A stretch of DNA of 46,400 nt, from assembly GCA_019459145.1 (NCBI GenBank), contig JAIBEK010000046.1:1-46400 (forward strand), in the 5' to 3' direction. This DNA is from Arenimonas sp. (GTDB taxonomy: Bacteria; Pseudomonadota; Alphaproteobacteria; Rhizobiales; Rhizobiaceae). Below, piece after piece: positions 16,331 to 24,644 of this stretch; positions within the stretch are counted from its first letter, which is position 1, and the number at the start of each line of letters is the position of its first letter. Below the pieces are notes generated by a model, which was given only the letters and a program-made list of their open reading frames with translations, had not been told where the DNA came from and made no database searches. The position numbers were made by a program, and so were the translations under genes.

Positions 16331-17365
16331 ATGGCAATCTTGGTAACGGGTGGGGCCGGTTATATTGGTAGTCACATGGTCTGGGCGCTGCTGGATGCAG
16401 GCGAGGACGTGGTGGTGATCGACCGGCTTTCGACAGGCTTCCGCGGGGCCGTCGCGCCGCAGGCGCGGTTCTATCTCGGCGACATCGGCGATGCGGATCT
16501 GCTGCGGCAGGTCTTCTTCGAGAACGAGATCGAGGCGATCATCCATTTCGCCGGGTCGATCGTTGTGCCGGAATCGATGTCCGATCCGCTCGGCTATTAC
16601 GAGAACAATACCGGCAACACGCGGGTGCTTGCTTCGGCGGCGGTCAAGGCCGGGATCGACAAGCTGATCTTCTCGTCGACGGCTGCCGTCTATGGCACGC
16701 CGGCAAGCGCCGAGCCGGTCAAGGAAACCGCGCCGCTCCTGCCGGAAAATCCCTATGGCCAGTCCAAGCTGATGAGCGAGATCATGCTGCGCGACACCGC
16801 CCGCGCCCATGACTTCCGCTATGTGGCGCTGCGCTATTTCAACGTCGCCGGCGCCGATCCGAAGGGCAGGACAGGCCAGTCCACCGACCGTGCGACCCAT
16901 CTGATCAAGGTGGCCTGCGAGGCGGCGCTTGGCAAGCGCCGTTCGGTCGCGGTCTATGGCACGGACTATTCGACCCCCGACGGCACCGGCGTGCGCGACT
17001 ATATCCATGTGGCGGATCTGGTTCAGGCGCATCTGCGGGCGCTTGCCTATCTGCGCCGCGGTGAGGCGTCCCTGGTCGCCAATTGCGGCTATGGCTCCGG
17101 CTATTCCGTGCTCAACGTGCTCGCCGCGGTTGCCCGCGTTTCCGGCCGCCCGTTTGCCGTCGAATACTGCCCGCGCCGCGCGGGCGATGCCGCCTTCGTC
17201 GTCGCCGACTCGACCCTGGCGCGCGAAAAGCTCGCCTGGGTGCCGCGCCTTGCCGACCTCGACCTGATCGTCGAAACGGCACTCGCCTGGGAAGAGCGCC
17301 TGGAGCAGGATGCGACCCACGATATCGGCGGGCTGCGGCGTCGCCTGGCCGCGGGCGGTTTCTGA
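16331..17365 (+). CDS. galE: UDP-glucose 4-epimerase
   Basis: A 344-residue short-chain dehydrogenase-fold epimerase that interconverts UDP-glucose and UDP-galactose. The NAD-binding motif TGGAGYIGSH is at residues 6-15. The catalytic set is seen as SSTAAVYGTP and YGQSK (Tyr and Lys). YVALRYFNVAGADP and GTGVRDYIHVADL are GalE signatures. Length and pattern are normal. It opens the glycan cluster, about 190 bases before the rfbF block, and should supply galactosyl donor; other NDP-hexoses are possible substrates. Confidence 0.93.
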   Translation: MAILVTGGAGYIGSHMVWALLDAGEDVVVIDRLSTGFRGAVAPQARFYLGDIGDADLLRQVFFENEIEAIIHFAGSIVVPESMSDPLGYYENNTGNTRVLASAAVKAGIDKLIFSSTAAVYGTPASAEPVKETAPLLPENPYGQSKLMSEIMLRDTARAHDFRYVALRYFNVAGADPKGRTGQSTDRATHLIKVACEAALGKRRSVAVYGTDYSTPDGTGVRDYIHVADLVQAHLRALAYLRRGEASLVANCGYGSGYSVLNVLAAVARVSGRPFAVEYCPRRAGDAAFVVADSTLAREKLAWVPRLADLDLIVETALAWEERLEQDATHDIGGLRRRLAAGGF

Positions 17366-17485
17366 CCGGTCGGCGGCGCCCAGTCGCCGCCGACCCTGCC
17401 GGCCCTTTCGTTCCTCAAGTTTGACGACAGTTTCGTCGGCTAGCCTCTTCCCACGATGGAATGTTCGTGGGGCGTGGGACGAATC

Positions 17486-17563
17486 ATGGCTTTTGCTGCG
17501 GGTTACGATGAGCGGGGCACCGGCACGCCGGTATCCCGTCTGGCGAACGGGCGTTCGCGATGA
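17486..17563 (+). CDS. Possible 25-residue leader peptide overlapping rfbF
   Basis: A short frame MAFAAGYDERGTGTPVSRLA... of 25 codons whose TGA overlaps the rfbF start as ATGA. GTGGGAC lies about seven bases before its ATG, whereas rfbF itself has no clear ribosome site. This arrangement would allow translational coupling, with ribosomes finishing the leader re-initiating at rfbF. It could be coincidence: the codons show no known motif. Confidence 0.3.
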   Translation: MAFAAGYDERGTGTPVSRLANGRSR

Positions 17564-18330
17564 AGGCCGTCATCCTTGCCGGTGGTCTCGGCTCGCGCAT
17601 CGCCGAGGAAACCCATCTGAAGCCCAAGCCGATGATCGAGATCGGCGGGCGTCCGATCCTCTGGCACATCATGAAGCTCTATCACGGCCATGGCATCCGT
17701 GACTTCATCATCTGCTGCGGTTTCCGCGGCTATGTCATCAAGGAATATTTCGCCAATTACGGCCTGCACATGTCGGACATCACCTTCGACCTGGCCGAAA
17801 ACCGCCTGCAGTTCCATCGCAAGAGCGCCGAGAACTGGCGGGTGACGCTGGTCGACACCGGCGAGAACTCGATGACCGGCGGGCGTCTGAGGCGTGTCGC
17901 CGACTATCTCAAGGACGAGGAAGCCTTCTGTTTCACCTATGGCGACGGCCTGTGCGACGTCGACATCGGCGCGACCGTCCGCTTCCACAAGAGCCACGGC
18001 CGGCAGGCGACGGTGACGGCGGTTCGCCCGCCCGCCCGCTTCGGCGCGCTGAAGCTTGACGGCGATACCGTGGAAGGGTTCGTCGAGAAGCCCGAGGGCG
18101 AGGGCGGCTTCATCAACGGCGGCTTCTTCGTGCTCGACCCCAAATGCATCGACCGCATCGCCGACGATTCGACCAGCTGGGAGGCCGAACCCCTGTCCGG
18201 TCTGGCGAATGACGGCGAGCTCAAGGCCTTCTTCCACACCGGCTTCTGGCAGCCGATGGATACGCTGCGGGACAAGGTTCATCTCGAGAGCCTGTGGAAC
18301 AGCGGCAACCCGCCGTGGAAGTCGTGGTAA
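17560..18330 (+). CDS. rfbF: Glucose-1-phosphate cytidylyltransferase
   Basis: A 256-residue nucleotidyltransferase that joins CTP and glucose-1-phosphate to give CDP-glucose, the first step to CDP-linked 6-deoxy sugars. The start KAVILAGGLGSRIAEETHLK followed by PKPMIEIGGRPILWHIMKLY is diagnostic of RfbF/AscA. TYGDGLCDVDIG gives the metal-binding Asp and VEKPEGEGGFINGGFFV the sugar site; FWQPMDTLRDKVHLESLW closes the protein as in the family. Its stop is two bases before rfbG. Translation may depend on the upstream 25-codon frame. Confidence 0.95.
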   Translation: MKAVILAGGLGSRIAEETHLKPKPMIEIGGRPILWHIMKLYHGHGIRDFIICCGFRGYVIKEYFANYGLHMSDITFDLAENRLQFHRKSAENWRVTLVDTGENSMTGGRLRRVADYLKDEEAFCFTYGDGLCDVDIGATVRFHKSHGRQATVTAVRPPARFGALKLDGDTVEGFVEKPEGEGGFINGGFFVLDPKCIDRIADDSTSWEAEPLSGLANDGELKAFFHTGFWQPMDTLRDKVHLESLWNSGNPPWKSW

Positions 18331-18332
18331 CC

Positions 18333-19409
18333 ATGGCCAATCCCGCATTCTGGAAAGGCAAGCGCGTTCTTCTGACCGGCCACACCGGCTTCAAGGGAAG
18401 CTGGCTTGGTCTGTGGCTTGCCGAAATGGGCGCCAGGGTGACCGGCCTGTCGCTCGTTCCCGAGACCGAGCCGTCGCTGTTCAATCTTGTCAACGGCAAG
18501 CCGGCGGCGGCGGAGATCTGCGATCTGCGCGATCGCCATGCGGTTGCGGCCGGCGTCATGCTGGCCAAGCCGGAGATCGTCCTGCATCTTGGGGCCCAGG
18601 CGCTGGTGCGCGCCGGCTATCGCGATCCGATCGGCACCTATGAGACGAACGTCCAGGGCACGGCTCATCTGCTCGATGCGCTGCGCATTGCCCCCGATGT
18701 CCGCTCGATCGTCGTCGTCACCACCGACAAGGTCTATCAGAACCCGGAGACGGCGCTTCCTTTCGTCGAAAGCGATCCGCTCGGCGGCCACGATCCCTAC
18801 AGCGCCAGCAAGGCAGCGGCCGAGATCGTCACCGCCAGCTATCGCGCGTCCTTCTTTGCCGCCCGTGGCATCGGCCTTGCAACAGCGCGCGCCGGCAATG
18901 TGATCGGCGGCGGCGACTGGGCCGAGGACCGTCTGATCCCCGACGCCGTCAAGGCCTGGGGTGCTGCCCGTAAACTGATGGTGCGCCGCCCGCAGGCGGT
19001 CAGGCCCTGGCAGCATGTGCTGGAGCCGCTCAACGGTTATCTGATGATGGCGGAACGCCTGTGGGATGACCCCCACTTTGCCCCGAGCCTCAATTTCGGT
19101 CCTGATCACCAGGCGGCGGCCACGGTGTCGAGCGTGCTCGACAAGGCATCAGCGGCCTATGGCGGCGGCGAGGTCGTTTACGGTGACGGCTCGGAAGGCC
19201 CGCACGAGGCGGGCTATCTGATGCTGGATTCGTCGCGCGCCCGCCAGACACTCGCCTATCGTCCGGTCTGGGACCTCGACGAAACCGTCATTCGCACCAT
19301 GGCCTGGTATCGCCGGCTTGCTTCGGGTGGATCGGCGCTCGACCTCTGCCTCGCCGACATCGGCGCCTTCGAGGCGGTCCATGCGCGACCCATGAGGGCC
19401 GCCGTATGA
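18333..19409 (+). CDS. rfbG: CDP-glucose 4,6-dehydratase
   Basis: A 358-residue short-chain dehydrogenase-fold enzyme that turns CDP-glucose into CDP-4-keto-6-deoxyglucose. FWKGKRVLLTGHTGFKGSWL is the RfbG N-terminus with its GxxGxxG; VVTTDKVYQN and YSASKAAAE give the catalytic Thr, Asp, Tyr and Lys; ARAGNVIGGGDWAEDRLIPD and VRPWQHVLEPLNGYL are family signatures. ATG 18333 is chosen because the longer frame only adds residues overlapping rfbF. It overlaps the next gene by four bases (ATGA), so the block is translationally coupled. Confidence 0.95.
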   Translation: MANPAFWKGKRVLLTGHTGFKGSWLGLWLAEMGARVTGLSLVPETEPSLFNLVNGKPAAAEICDLRDRHAVAAGVMLAKPEIVLHLGAQALVRAGYRDPIGTYETNVQGTAHLLDALRIAPDVRSIVVVTTDKVYQNPETALPFVESDPLGGHDPYSASKAAAEIVTASYRASFFAARGIGLATARAGNVIGGGDWAEDRLIPDAVKAWGAARKLMVRRPQAVRPWQHVLEPLNGYLMMAERLWDDPHFAPSLNFGPDHQAAATVSSVLDKASAAYGGGEVVYGDGSEGPHEAGYLMLDSSRARQTLAYRPVWDLDETVIRTMAWYRRLASGGSALDLCLADIGAFEAVHARPMRAAV

Positions 19410-19969
19410 CCGCGCGCTTCGAAGTCGAAACGACCCCGATCGAAGGCCTGCTGATCCTCAAGCGCCGGCGCATCGCCGACGAGCGGGGACACATTTCGCG
19501 CCTGTTCTGCGCCGAGGAACTGGCCCAAATCGGCTGGCGCGGCCCGGTGGCGCAGGTCAACGAGAGCGCCTCGCGCTTTGCCGGAACCGTTCGCGGCATG
19601 CACTTCCAGACCCCGCCCTTCAGCGAGGTCAAGCTGGTGACCTGCGTCGCCGGCCGCATCCTCGACGTGGCGGTTGATCTGAGACACGGCTCGCCGACTT
19701 TCCTTGAGCATGTCGCGGTCGAGCTCTCCGCCGACAATGCCTGTTCCTTCCTCATCCCCGAAAGCTTCGCCCACGGTTTCCAGGCGCTGAGCGACGATGT
19801 GCGGATGATCTATGCCCATTCCGCGCCCTACCATGCCGAGGCGGAAGGGGGCCTGAGCCCGACCGATCCGCGGCTCGCCATCGCCTGGCCCTTGCCCGTC
19901 GTGCACCTGTCGCCGCGCGATACGGCGCACCCTCAGCTTGGCGCCGACTACCGAGGACTTGCCGCATGA
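19406..19969 (+). CDS. dTDP-4-dehydrorhamnose 3,5-epimerase-like protein
   Basis: A 187-residue RmlC-like cupin. IEGLLILKRRRIADERGHIS, QVNESASRFAGTVRGMHFQ (catalytic His), VTCVAGRILDVAVDLRHGSP and IPESFAHGFQALSDDVRMIY are clear family blocks. In this context the substrate is expected to be the CDP-4-keto-6-deoxy sugar made by RfbG, inverted at C3, C5 or both. It overlaps both neighbours by four bases (ATGA), placing it firmly in the rfbFG block. It is not RmlC of the dTDP-rhamnose pathway: rmlA, rmlB and rmlD are absent here. Confidence 0.88.
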   Translation: MTARFEVETTPIEGLLILKRRRIADERGHISRLFCAEELAQIGWRGPVAQVNESASRFAGTVRGMHFQTPPFSEVKLVTCVAGRILDVAVDLRHGSPTFLEHVAVELSADNACSFLIPESFAHGFQALSDDVRMIYAHSAPYHAEAEGGLSPTDPRLAIAWPLPVVHLSPRDTAHPQLGADYRGLAA

Positions 19970-21195
19970 AGTGTCGTCACTGCCAGTCGCAGGACATGGG
20001 TCCCTTTCTCGACCTCGGCACGGCGCCGCCGTCGAATTCCTATGTGCGCAAGGCGGATCTGGGAAAGCCGGAACTCTGGTATCCGCTGGTGATCCGGGTC
20101 TGCAATGAATGCCTGCTGGTCCAGACCGAGGATTTTGCCTCGCGCGAAACCTTCTTCTCCGAGAGCTATGCCTATTTCAGCTCGTTCTCGATCTCCTGGC
20201 TCGGCCATGCCGAGGCCTATGTCGCGGCGATGGCGGAGCGCTTCGGGCTCAATACCGCCTCCCGCGTCGTCGAAATCGCCGCCAATGACGGCTACCTGCT
20301 GCAATATGTGAAGGCGCGCGGCATTCCCTGCCTCGGCGTCGAACCGACCGCCAGCACCGCGAAGGCGGCGCGCGAAAAGGGCATCGAGATCGTCGAGGAT
20401 TTCTTCGGCGTCGACGTCGCCACCCGCCTTGCGGCCGAAGGCTGGGGCGCCGACCTGATGGCGGCGAACAACGTGCTCGCCCATGTGCCCGACATCAACG
20501 ATTTCGTCGCCGGTTTCGCCCGACTGCTGAAGCCGGCAGGCGTTGCCACCTTCGAATTTCCCCATCTGCTCAACATGGTGACGGAAGCGCAGTTCGACAC
20601 CGCCTACCACGAGCACTATTCCTATCTGTCGCTTATCGCCGTCGAGCGGATCTTTGCGGCAAACGGCTTGCGCGTCTTCGATGTCGAGACCACGCCGTGG
20701 CATGGCGGGAGCCTCAGGGTCTTTGCCGACCGCGCCGACACCGCGGCCCACCCAGCGAGCGAAAGCGTTACCGCCATGCTGGCCACGGAGACGGCGGCGG
20801 GCATGCGCAAGGAGGCCTTCTATGCCGGCTTCCAAGCCACGGCTCAGCGCGTGCGCAACGACTTTCTGGAGTTCCTGATCGACTGCCATCGGCAGGGCGT
20901 GAAGGTCGCCGCCTATGGGGCGGCCGCCAAGGGCAACACGCTTTTGAACTTCGCCGGCGTGAAGCCGGATCTGCTGTCCTTCGTCGTCGACAAGAACCCG
21001 GCCAAGCAGGGGACCTTCCTGCCGGGCAGCCGGATACCGATCGTCTCCGAGGACGTCCTGAAATCGGAAAAGCCTGAAAGGGTAGTGATACTGCCATGGA
21101 ATCTTCAGACAGAAATCAAGCGACAGCTTTCGTATATCACCGACTGGGATGGGAAGTTCGTGACGGCGGTGCCGAGCCTGACGGTTCATCCCTAG
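19966..21195 (+). CDS. NDP-sugar C-methyltransferase (TylC3/NovU type)
   Basis: A 409-residue SAM-dependent sugar C-methyltransferase. Residues 1-60 bind zinc (CRHC at 3-6, CNEC at 46-49). The SAM domain has VVEIAANDGYLLQYVKARG and NNVLAHVPDINDFVAG. The signature YHEHYSYLS with the proposed catalytic His/Tyr lies near 213-221. Residues about 310-409 form the nucleotide-sugar-side Rossmann-like domain (AAYGAAAKGNTLL, VDKNPAKQG). Relatives add a methyl to C3 or C5 of a 4-keto-6-deoxy sugar. The partner substrate here should be the CDP-4-keto-6-deoxyhexose from the preceding genes. Confidence 0.92.
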   Translation: MKCRHCQSQDMGPFLDLGTAPPSNSYVRKADLGKPELWYPLVIRVCNECLLVQTEDFASRETFFSESYAYFSSFSISWLGHAEAYVAAMAERFGLNTASRVVEIAANDGYLLQYVKARGIPCLGVEPTASTAKAAREKGIEIVEDFFGVDVATRLAAEGWGADLMAANNVLAHVPDINDFVAGFARLLKPAGVATFEFPHLLNMVTEAQFDTAYHEHYSYLSLIAVERIFAANGLRVFDVETTPWHGGSLRVFADRADTAAHPASESVTAMLATETAAGMRKEAFYAGFQATAQRVRNDFLEFLIDCHRQGVKVAAYGAAAKGNTLLNFAGVKPDLLSFVVDKNPAKQGTFLPGSRIPIVSEDVLKSEKPERVVILPWNLQTEIKRQLSYITDWDGKFVTAVPSLTVHP

Positions 21196-21314
21196 ACGAG
21201 TCGCAGCCGAAGCGCGATGTCCCGACGATCGCGGTGGCGACCCAGCCACTGCGCGGACCGCTCCGTCCGGAGTGAAAGGCCTGAGGGTGCAAGCCCGACG
21301 ATCAACAAGCGGAG

Positions 21315-21338
21315 CCGCTGCAGCATCCGCAGCGGAGA
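21315..21338 (+). promoter_or_regulatory. Hairpin overlapping a ribosome binding site
   Basis: CCGCTGC (21315-21321) pairs with GCAGCGG (21329-21335), loop AGCATCC. The right arm overlaps GGAGAAG, the ribosome site for the glycosyltransferase starting at 21344. When folded, the stem would partly hide that site, so expression of the glycosyltransferase may be lowered relative to the genes before it. It also lies after the methyltransferase stop. Confidence 0.35.
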
Positions 21339-21343
21339 AGACT

Positions 21344-22621
21344 ATGGCCCGAAACATGCGTCTGTCGATCTGCGTCCCTTCGCGCAATCGCCAATACTAC
21401 TTCCAGAAGACCATCGAAGGCCTGCTGCGCAGCAAGCGCGACGACCTCGAATTCGTCTTCGTCGACAATTCCGACGATCCTTCGGTGATGAACGACTACA
21501 TGCGCGCCCATGCCGACGACCCGCGCATCGTCTACCTGCCGTCCGCCGACCGCACCCTGCCGATGATTGAAAACTGGGAACGCACGCTGGCGGCGGCGAC
21601 CGGGGACTGGGTGACGGTGATCGGCGACGACGACTTCATCGATCCGGACGTCATGACGGTGCTCAAGAAGGTGGTTGCGGTCAATCCGGAAACGGAGGCC
21701 TTCGCCTGGGGTGTCGTCGCCTATAGCTGGCCTTCGCCGGGGCAGAAGAGCACGAGCATACACGTGCCGTTCAATTCCTTCGTCGTGAAGGTGCCGCGCG
21801 AACAGCTGTTGAAGCGCATGTTCGGCTGGTTTGAGGCGACCACCGTTCCGACCTCGGGCTATTCGATCTACCATTCGGCGGTTTCCCGCGATCTGCTCGA
21901 CCGCATCCGACGCAAGTACGGCGGCCGCTATTTCGAGCATCCGGTCATCGACTATGACATGGCGATGAAGGTGATGGTCGAGGGCAAGCACTTCGCCTTC
22001 TGCCAGCGGACCTTCTCGGTCATGGGAAGCTGTCCGGAGAGCAATTCCTTTTCGATCGGCAAGCTTGCCGACATCAAGAAGAAGGTCGATATCTTCATGG
22101 CCGAACTCGGCCGCAATTTCGACGACGACCCTCTTTTGAAGGATTTCCCGTTCCAGAGCATATTGGGTGTCACGGCGTCGATCGGCATCTGCCAGCAATG
22201 GTTCCGCGCCAAGTACAAGCTGACCTATGACGGCTGGGAAAAGAATTTTGCCAAGTCCTGCGCCTTCAACACCGAGATGTTCCGCGACGAGGAATCATTC
22301 AACATCGTCCGCGACGGCTACACGACCGCGTTCAAGAATTGGCGCCGCGGAAGGTTCCTCGAACATTTCCAGCCTGTGTTCAAGGATGCGCGCTATAGCC
22401 TGCAGCTCAGCGGCTCGAATGTGACGGGAACCTTCATTCGCTCCGACATCGCCGGCGTGACGACACCGGTGGAACTGCTCGACATCATCAACGGCATGAT
22501 CCGCCCGGCCGATCAGGTCGAGGTGCGTCCGGACGGCCTGCGCTTCCCCTGGGAAGAGGAGATGCTGACGCCGGTCGGCGAGAAGCGGCCGATCCAGACG
22601 ATGCAGAAGCGTGTCGCCTAA
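21344..22621 (+). CDS. Family 2 glycosyltransferase
   Basis: A 425-residue protein with a GT-A fold N-terminal domain: MRLSICVPSRNRQYYFQKTI, then VFVDNSDD, NWERTLAAATGDWVTVIGDD (the DxD metal site, GDDDF). The remaining 250 residues have no familiar domain and are not membrane-spanning. Activity: transfer of an activated sugar, presumably within the glycan built by this cluster. ATG 21344 has GGAGAAG six bases upstream; the longer frame adds low-complexity residues. A paralogue lies at 29205-30332 on the other strand. Confidence 0.88.
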   Translation: MARNMRLSICVPSRNRQYYFQKTIEGLLRSKRDDLEFVFVDNSDDPSVMNDYMRAHADDPRIVYLPSADRTLPMIENWERTLAAATGDWVTVIGDDDFIDPDVMTVLKKVVAVNPETEAFAWGVVAYSWPSPGQKSTSIHVPFNSFVVKVPREQLLKRMFGWFEATTVPTSGYSIYHSAVSRDLLDRIRRKYGGRYFEHPVIDYDMAMKVMVEGKHFAFCQRTFSVMGSCPESNSFSIGKLADIKKKVDIFMAELGRNFDDDPLLKDFPFQSILGVTASIGICQQWFRAKYKLTYDGWEKNFAKSCAFNTEMFRDEESFNIVRDGYTTAFKNWRRGRFLEHFQPVFKDARYSLQLSGSNVTGTFIRSDIAGVTTPVELLDIINGMIRPADQVEVRPDGLRFPWEEEMLTPVGEKRPIQTMQKRVA

Positions 22622-22654
22622 GGACGGGCGGCAGCGTTTCCAGTGCAAAATACC

Positions 22655-22684
22655 ACAAGGCCGCGGTCGAGACCGCGGCCTTGT
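22655..22684. terminator. Bidirectional rho-independent terminator
   Basis: A 12-bp stem CAAGGCCGCGGT/ACCGCGGCCTTG with loop CGAG (extending to ACAAGG/CCTTGT) lies between the converging glycosyltransferase and CmcI-type genes. T-rich sequence follows on both strands (TGTCGTTT on plus, GGTATTTTG on minus). Confidence 0.8.
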
Positions 22685-22711
22685 CGTTTCGGAATACGAA
22701 GCCGCCGAGGC

Positions 22712-23524
22712 TTAGACGCGCTTCAGGAAGCCGTCCGGCGAGGCGGTGATGGTGATCTTGTTCTCGATCGTCTTGTCGTAGGCGAAGTTCAGCGGCTCGC
22801 CGTCGCGGGCGGTGCGGCCTTCGCTCTCCAGCCGCTTCATGTATTCCCAGACGGCGGTCTTCGGGTTGTCGCCCTTGCCCCAGGGACGGTCGTTGCACAT
22901 GTCGGCCGGCAGGTCTTCGACGCCGGTGTCCCAGACGACGCAATAGGAACCCTTCGAGGTGAGCGGCGCGTAGAGCTCGAGCTCGGCGAGCACGTGTTCG
23001 TGCGTGTGGTTGGAATCGAGGAAGACCATGACCCGGTCATAACCCTCGGCATGGGCCTTTACCTGGGCGAAGACATCGTCGGCGACCGACGAGCCCTGGA
23101 TGGTGTGGATCTTGTGGGTCAGCGGATGGGCTTCGATGGCGGCGCGGTTGTGGGCGCGGATGTCGATGTCGACGCCGACCACCTTGCGACGGCTGGCCTT
23201 CGGATCGAGCACGGTGCCCGCCTGCACTGCATCGCAATAGTCGAGCATGGCGAGCATTGATGCGCTCATCACCAGCGAGCCGCCATGGGCGATGCCGGTT
23301 TCGATGACCAGATCAGGACGGCAGGTCCAGATAAGCTCCTGGATCGCATAGGTGTCCTGCGGGACTTGGATGATCGGCCGGCCGAGCCAGGTGAAGTTCT
23401 GCGCATAGCGGTGGCGGATCGATTCCCGCACCCAGATGTTCGACAGGCCGATGAAATCCCGGTCCTCGCCGATTTCCCGGATATTGTTGGCGACGTAGTC
23501 GCGGAAGTGTTCGACAGGATCCAT
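22712..23524 (-). CDS. CmcI-type (cephalosporin hydroxylase family) methyltransferase
   Basis: A 270-residue protein of the CmcI / rhamnosyl O-methyltransferase family: Rossmann fold with a SAM loop at VIETGIAHGGSLVMSASML, acidic VVGVDIDIRAHNR, and VMVFLDSNHTHEHVLAELELY, TSKGSYCVVWDTGVED and WGKGDNPKTAVWEYM. Such proteins O-methylate sugars in glycolipids and polysaccharides, although some members are named hydroxylases. Its position between glycan genes supports a sugar O-methyltransferase. It is the last gene of a minus-strand unit of three methyltransferases. Confidence 0.88.
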   Translation of the reverse strand: MDPVEHFRDYVANNIREIGEDRDFIGLSNIWVRESIRHRYAQNFTWLGRPIIQVPQDTYAIQELIWTCRPDLVIETGIAHGGSLVMSASMLAMLDYCDAVQAGTVLDPKASRRKVVGVDIDIRAHNRAAIEAHPLTHKIHTIQGSSVADDVFAQVKAHAEGYDRVMVFLDSNHTHEHVLAELELYAPLTSKGSYCVVWDTGVEDLPADMCNDRPWGKGDNPKTAVWEYMKRLESEGRTARDGEPLNFAYDKTIENKITITASPDGFLKRV

Positions 23525-23549
23525 GGGTAACTCCTCTTCAGTGGCCGCT

Positions 23550-24644
23550 TCACTCTGCCCAGGCGTAAAGCACGGTTTCCATGAGTTGCGGGGAATGGTG
23601 GCGCAGGGCGAACCGGTAGTCCGGCACCAGCGATTTCAGGTAGGATGAAATTTGCGGTATGTCGGACGGATAGTGATAGACGCAGATCGCCAGTTTGGGG
23701 CGGCAGCGCGTGATTGTCTCAGTAGCCCCCTTGAGCAAGGCCATCTCCATGCCTTCGACATCCGCCTTGATGAAACTCGCTGGCGCGCCGTCCAGATAGC
23801 GGTCGAGCGAGGTTACACTGACCGCGCCCGGGCCCGCATCCGTGGTGGAGCCCAGTGCCAGGCTCTGTAGCTGGCCGCTCTGGCTGGCGCTCGCCATCTG
23901 CGCCTCGCCGGCGCCAAGCCCACTGCGATTGATGACGATCCACGTCGGATCGAGCGCCCATTCCTCGATCAGCCTGTCGGTCCTCGTCTTCAGCGCACGA
24001 TGCTGGCGCGCGCCAGGCTCGAAGGCGTGGATTCGGGTGAACACGCCGTAATGGGTCCAGATGAAGCGCTCGACGCTATCGCCGACATAGGCGCCGGCAT
24101 CGATGAAGATCTCCTTCTCCACGCCGCAGAAGCGCGGCAGGCAGAAATACTGGTCCTTCTCGAACACCGCCTCGCAATAGTGCTTTTCGCCTGTCAGCAT
24201 CGCCGCAAGGACGGCGCGCAGCACGTCGCGCGAGCGCTCGTCGTCGAGAAGCTCATGAACCGCGGCAAAGGCCTCGAAATGCAGCGCGGCGTAGAAGGCG
24301 TCGAAGGACAGGCTGGCGACACCCAAAGTTTCGAGCCGAACGCGGACCGGAGCGATCGCATGGCGCGCGGTGATGAGCGTCAGCTCCGGGCCGATCTCGC
24401 CGATTTCTTCCGGCGCATGGACGGGCAGGCCCTGGAATTGCGTGCCCGCTCGCTCGGGATTGCCGTCGAAACAGGCGACGAGGTCGAAGCCGTTGTCCTT
24501 GAGCCATGTGCATGCCCAGGCGCCGAGGAAGCCCGTGCCGTAGATCGCCGTGCGCGGACGCTGCGGATTGGGAAGCGACTGCGCGAAGGCGCGGATGTCG
24601 GTTGAAGTGCGGGCAAGCTGGTCGAGGCTCGGAATGATGGTCAT
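23550..24644 (-). CDS. FkbM family methyltransferase with N-terminal Rossmann-like module
   Basis: A 364-residue protein. The C-terminal half is FkbM: IFIDAGAYVGDSVERF (SAM loop), IHAFEPGARQHRALK, and ASFIKADVEGMEMALLKGAT followed by RPKLAICVYHYP. The N-terminal about 110 residues contain TAIYGTGFLGAWACTWLKDN and VACFDGNPERAGTQFQGLPV, a nucleotide-sugar-type Rossmann module like that ending the C-methyltransferase in this cluster. Likely role: O-methylation of a cluster sugar. Start MTIIPSLDQ at 24644 overlaps the stop of the next upstream gene by four bases, so the two are coupled. A longer start adds only arginine-rich residues. Confidence 0.88.
   Translation of the reverse strand: MTIIPSLDQLARTSTDIRAFAQSLPNPQRPRTAIYGTGFLGAWACTWLKDNGFDLVACFDGNPERAGTQFQGLPVHAPEEIGEIGPELTLITARHAIAPVRVRLETLGVASLSFDAFYAALHFEAFAAVHELLDDERSRDVLRAVLAAMLTGEKHYCEAVFEKDQYFCLPRFCGVEKEIFIDAGAYVGDSVERFIWTHYGVFTRIHAFEPGARQHRALKTRTDRLIEEWALDPTWIVINRSGLGAGEAQMASASQSGQLQSLALGSTTDAGPGAVSVTSLDRYLDGAPASFIKADVEGMEMALLKGATETITRCRPKLAICVYHYPSDIPQISSYLKSLVPDYRFALRHHSPQLMETVLYAWAE

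Noticed and set aside
19406..19969. Assignment as RmlC of dTDP-rhamnose synthesis
   Set aside because: The gene is coupled to rfbF/rfbG (CDP pathway), and rmlA, rmlB and rmlD are not present in the window.
19948..21387. 479-codon open frame on the minus strand
   Set aside because: Antisense to the sugar C-methyltransferase, whose zinc, SAM and C-terminal motifs are unmistakable.
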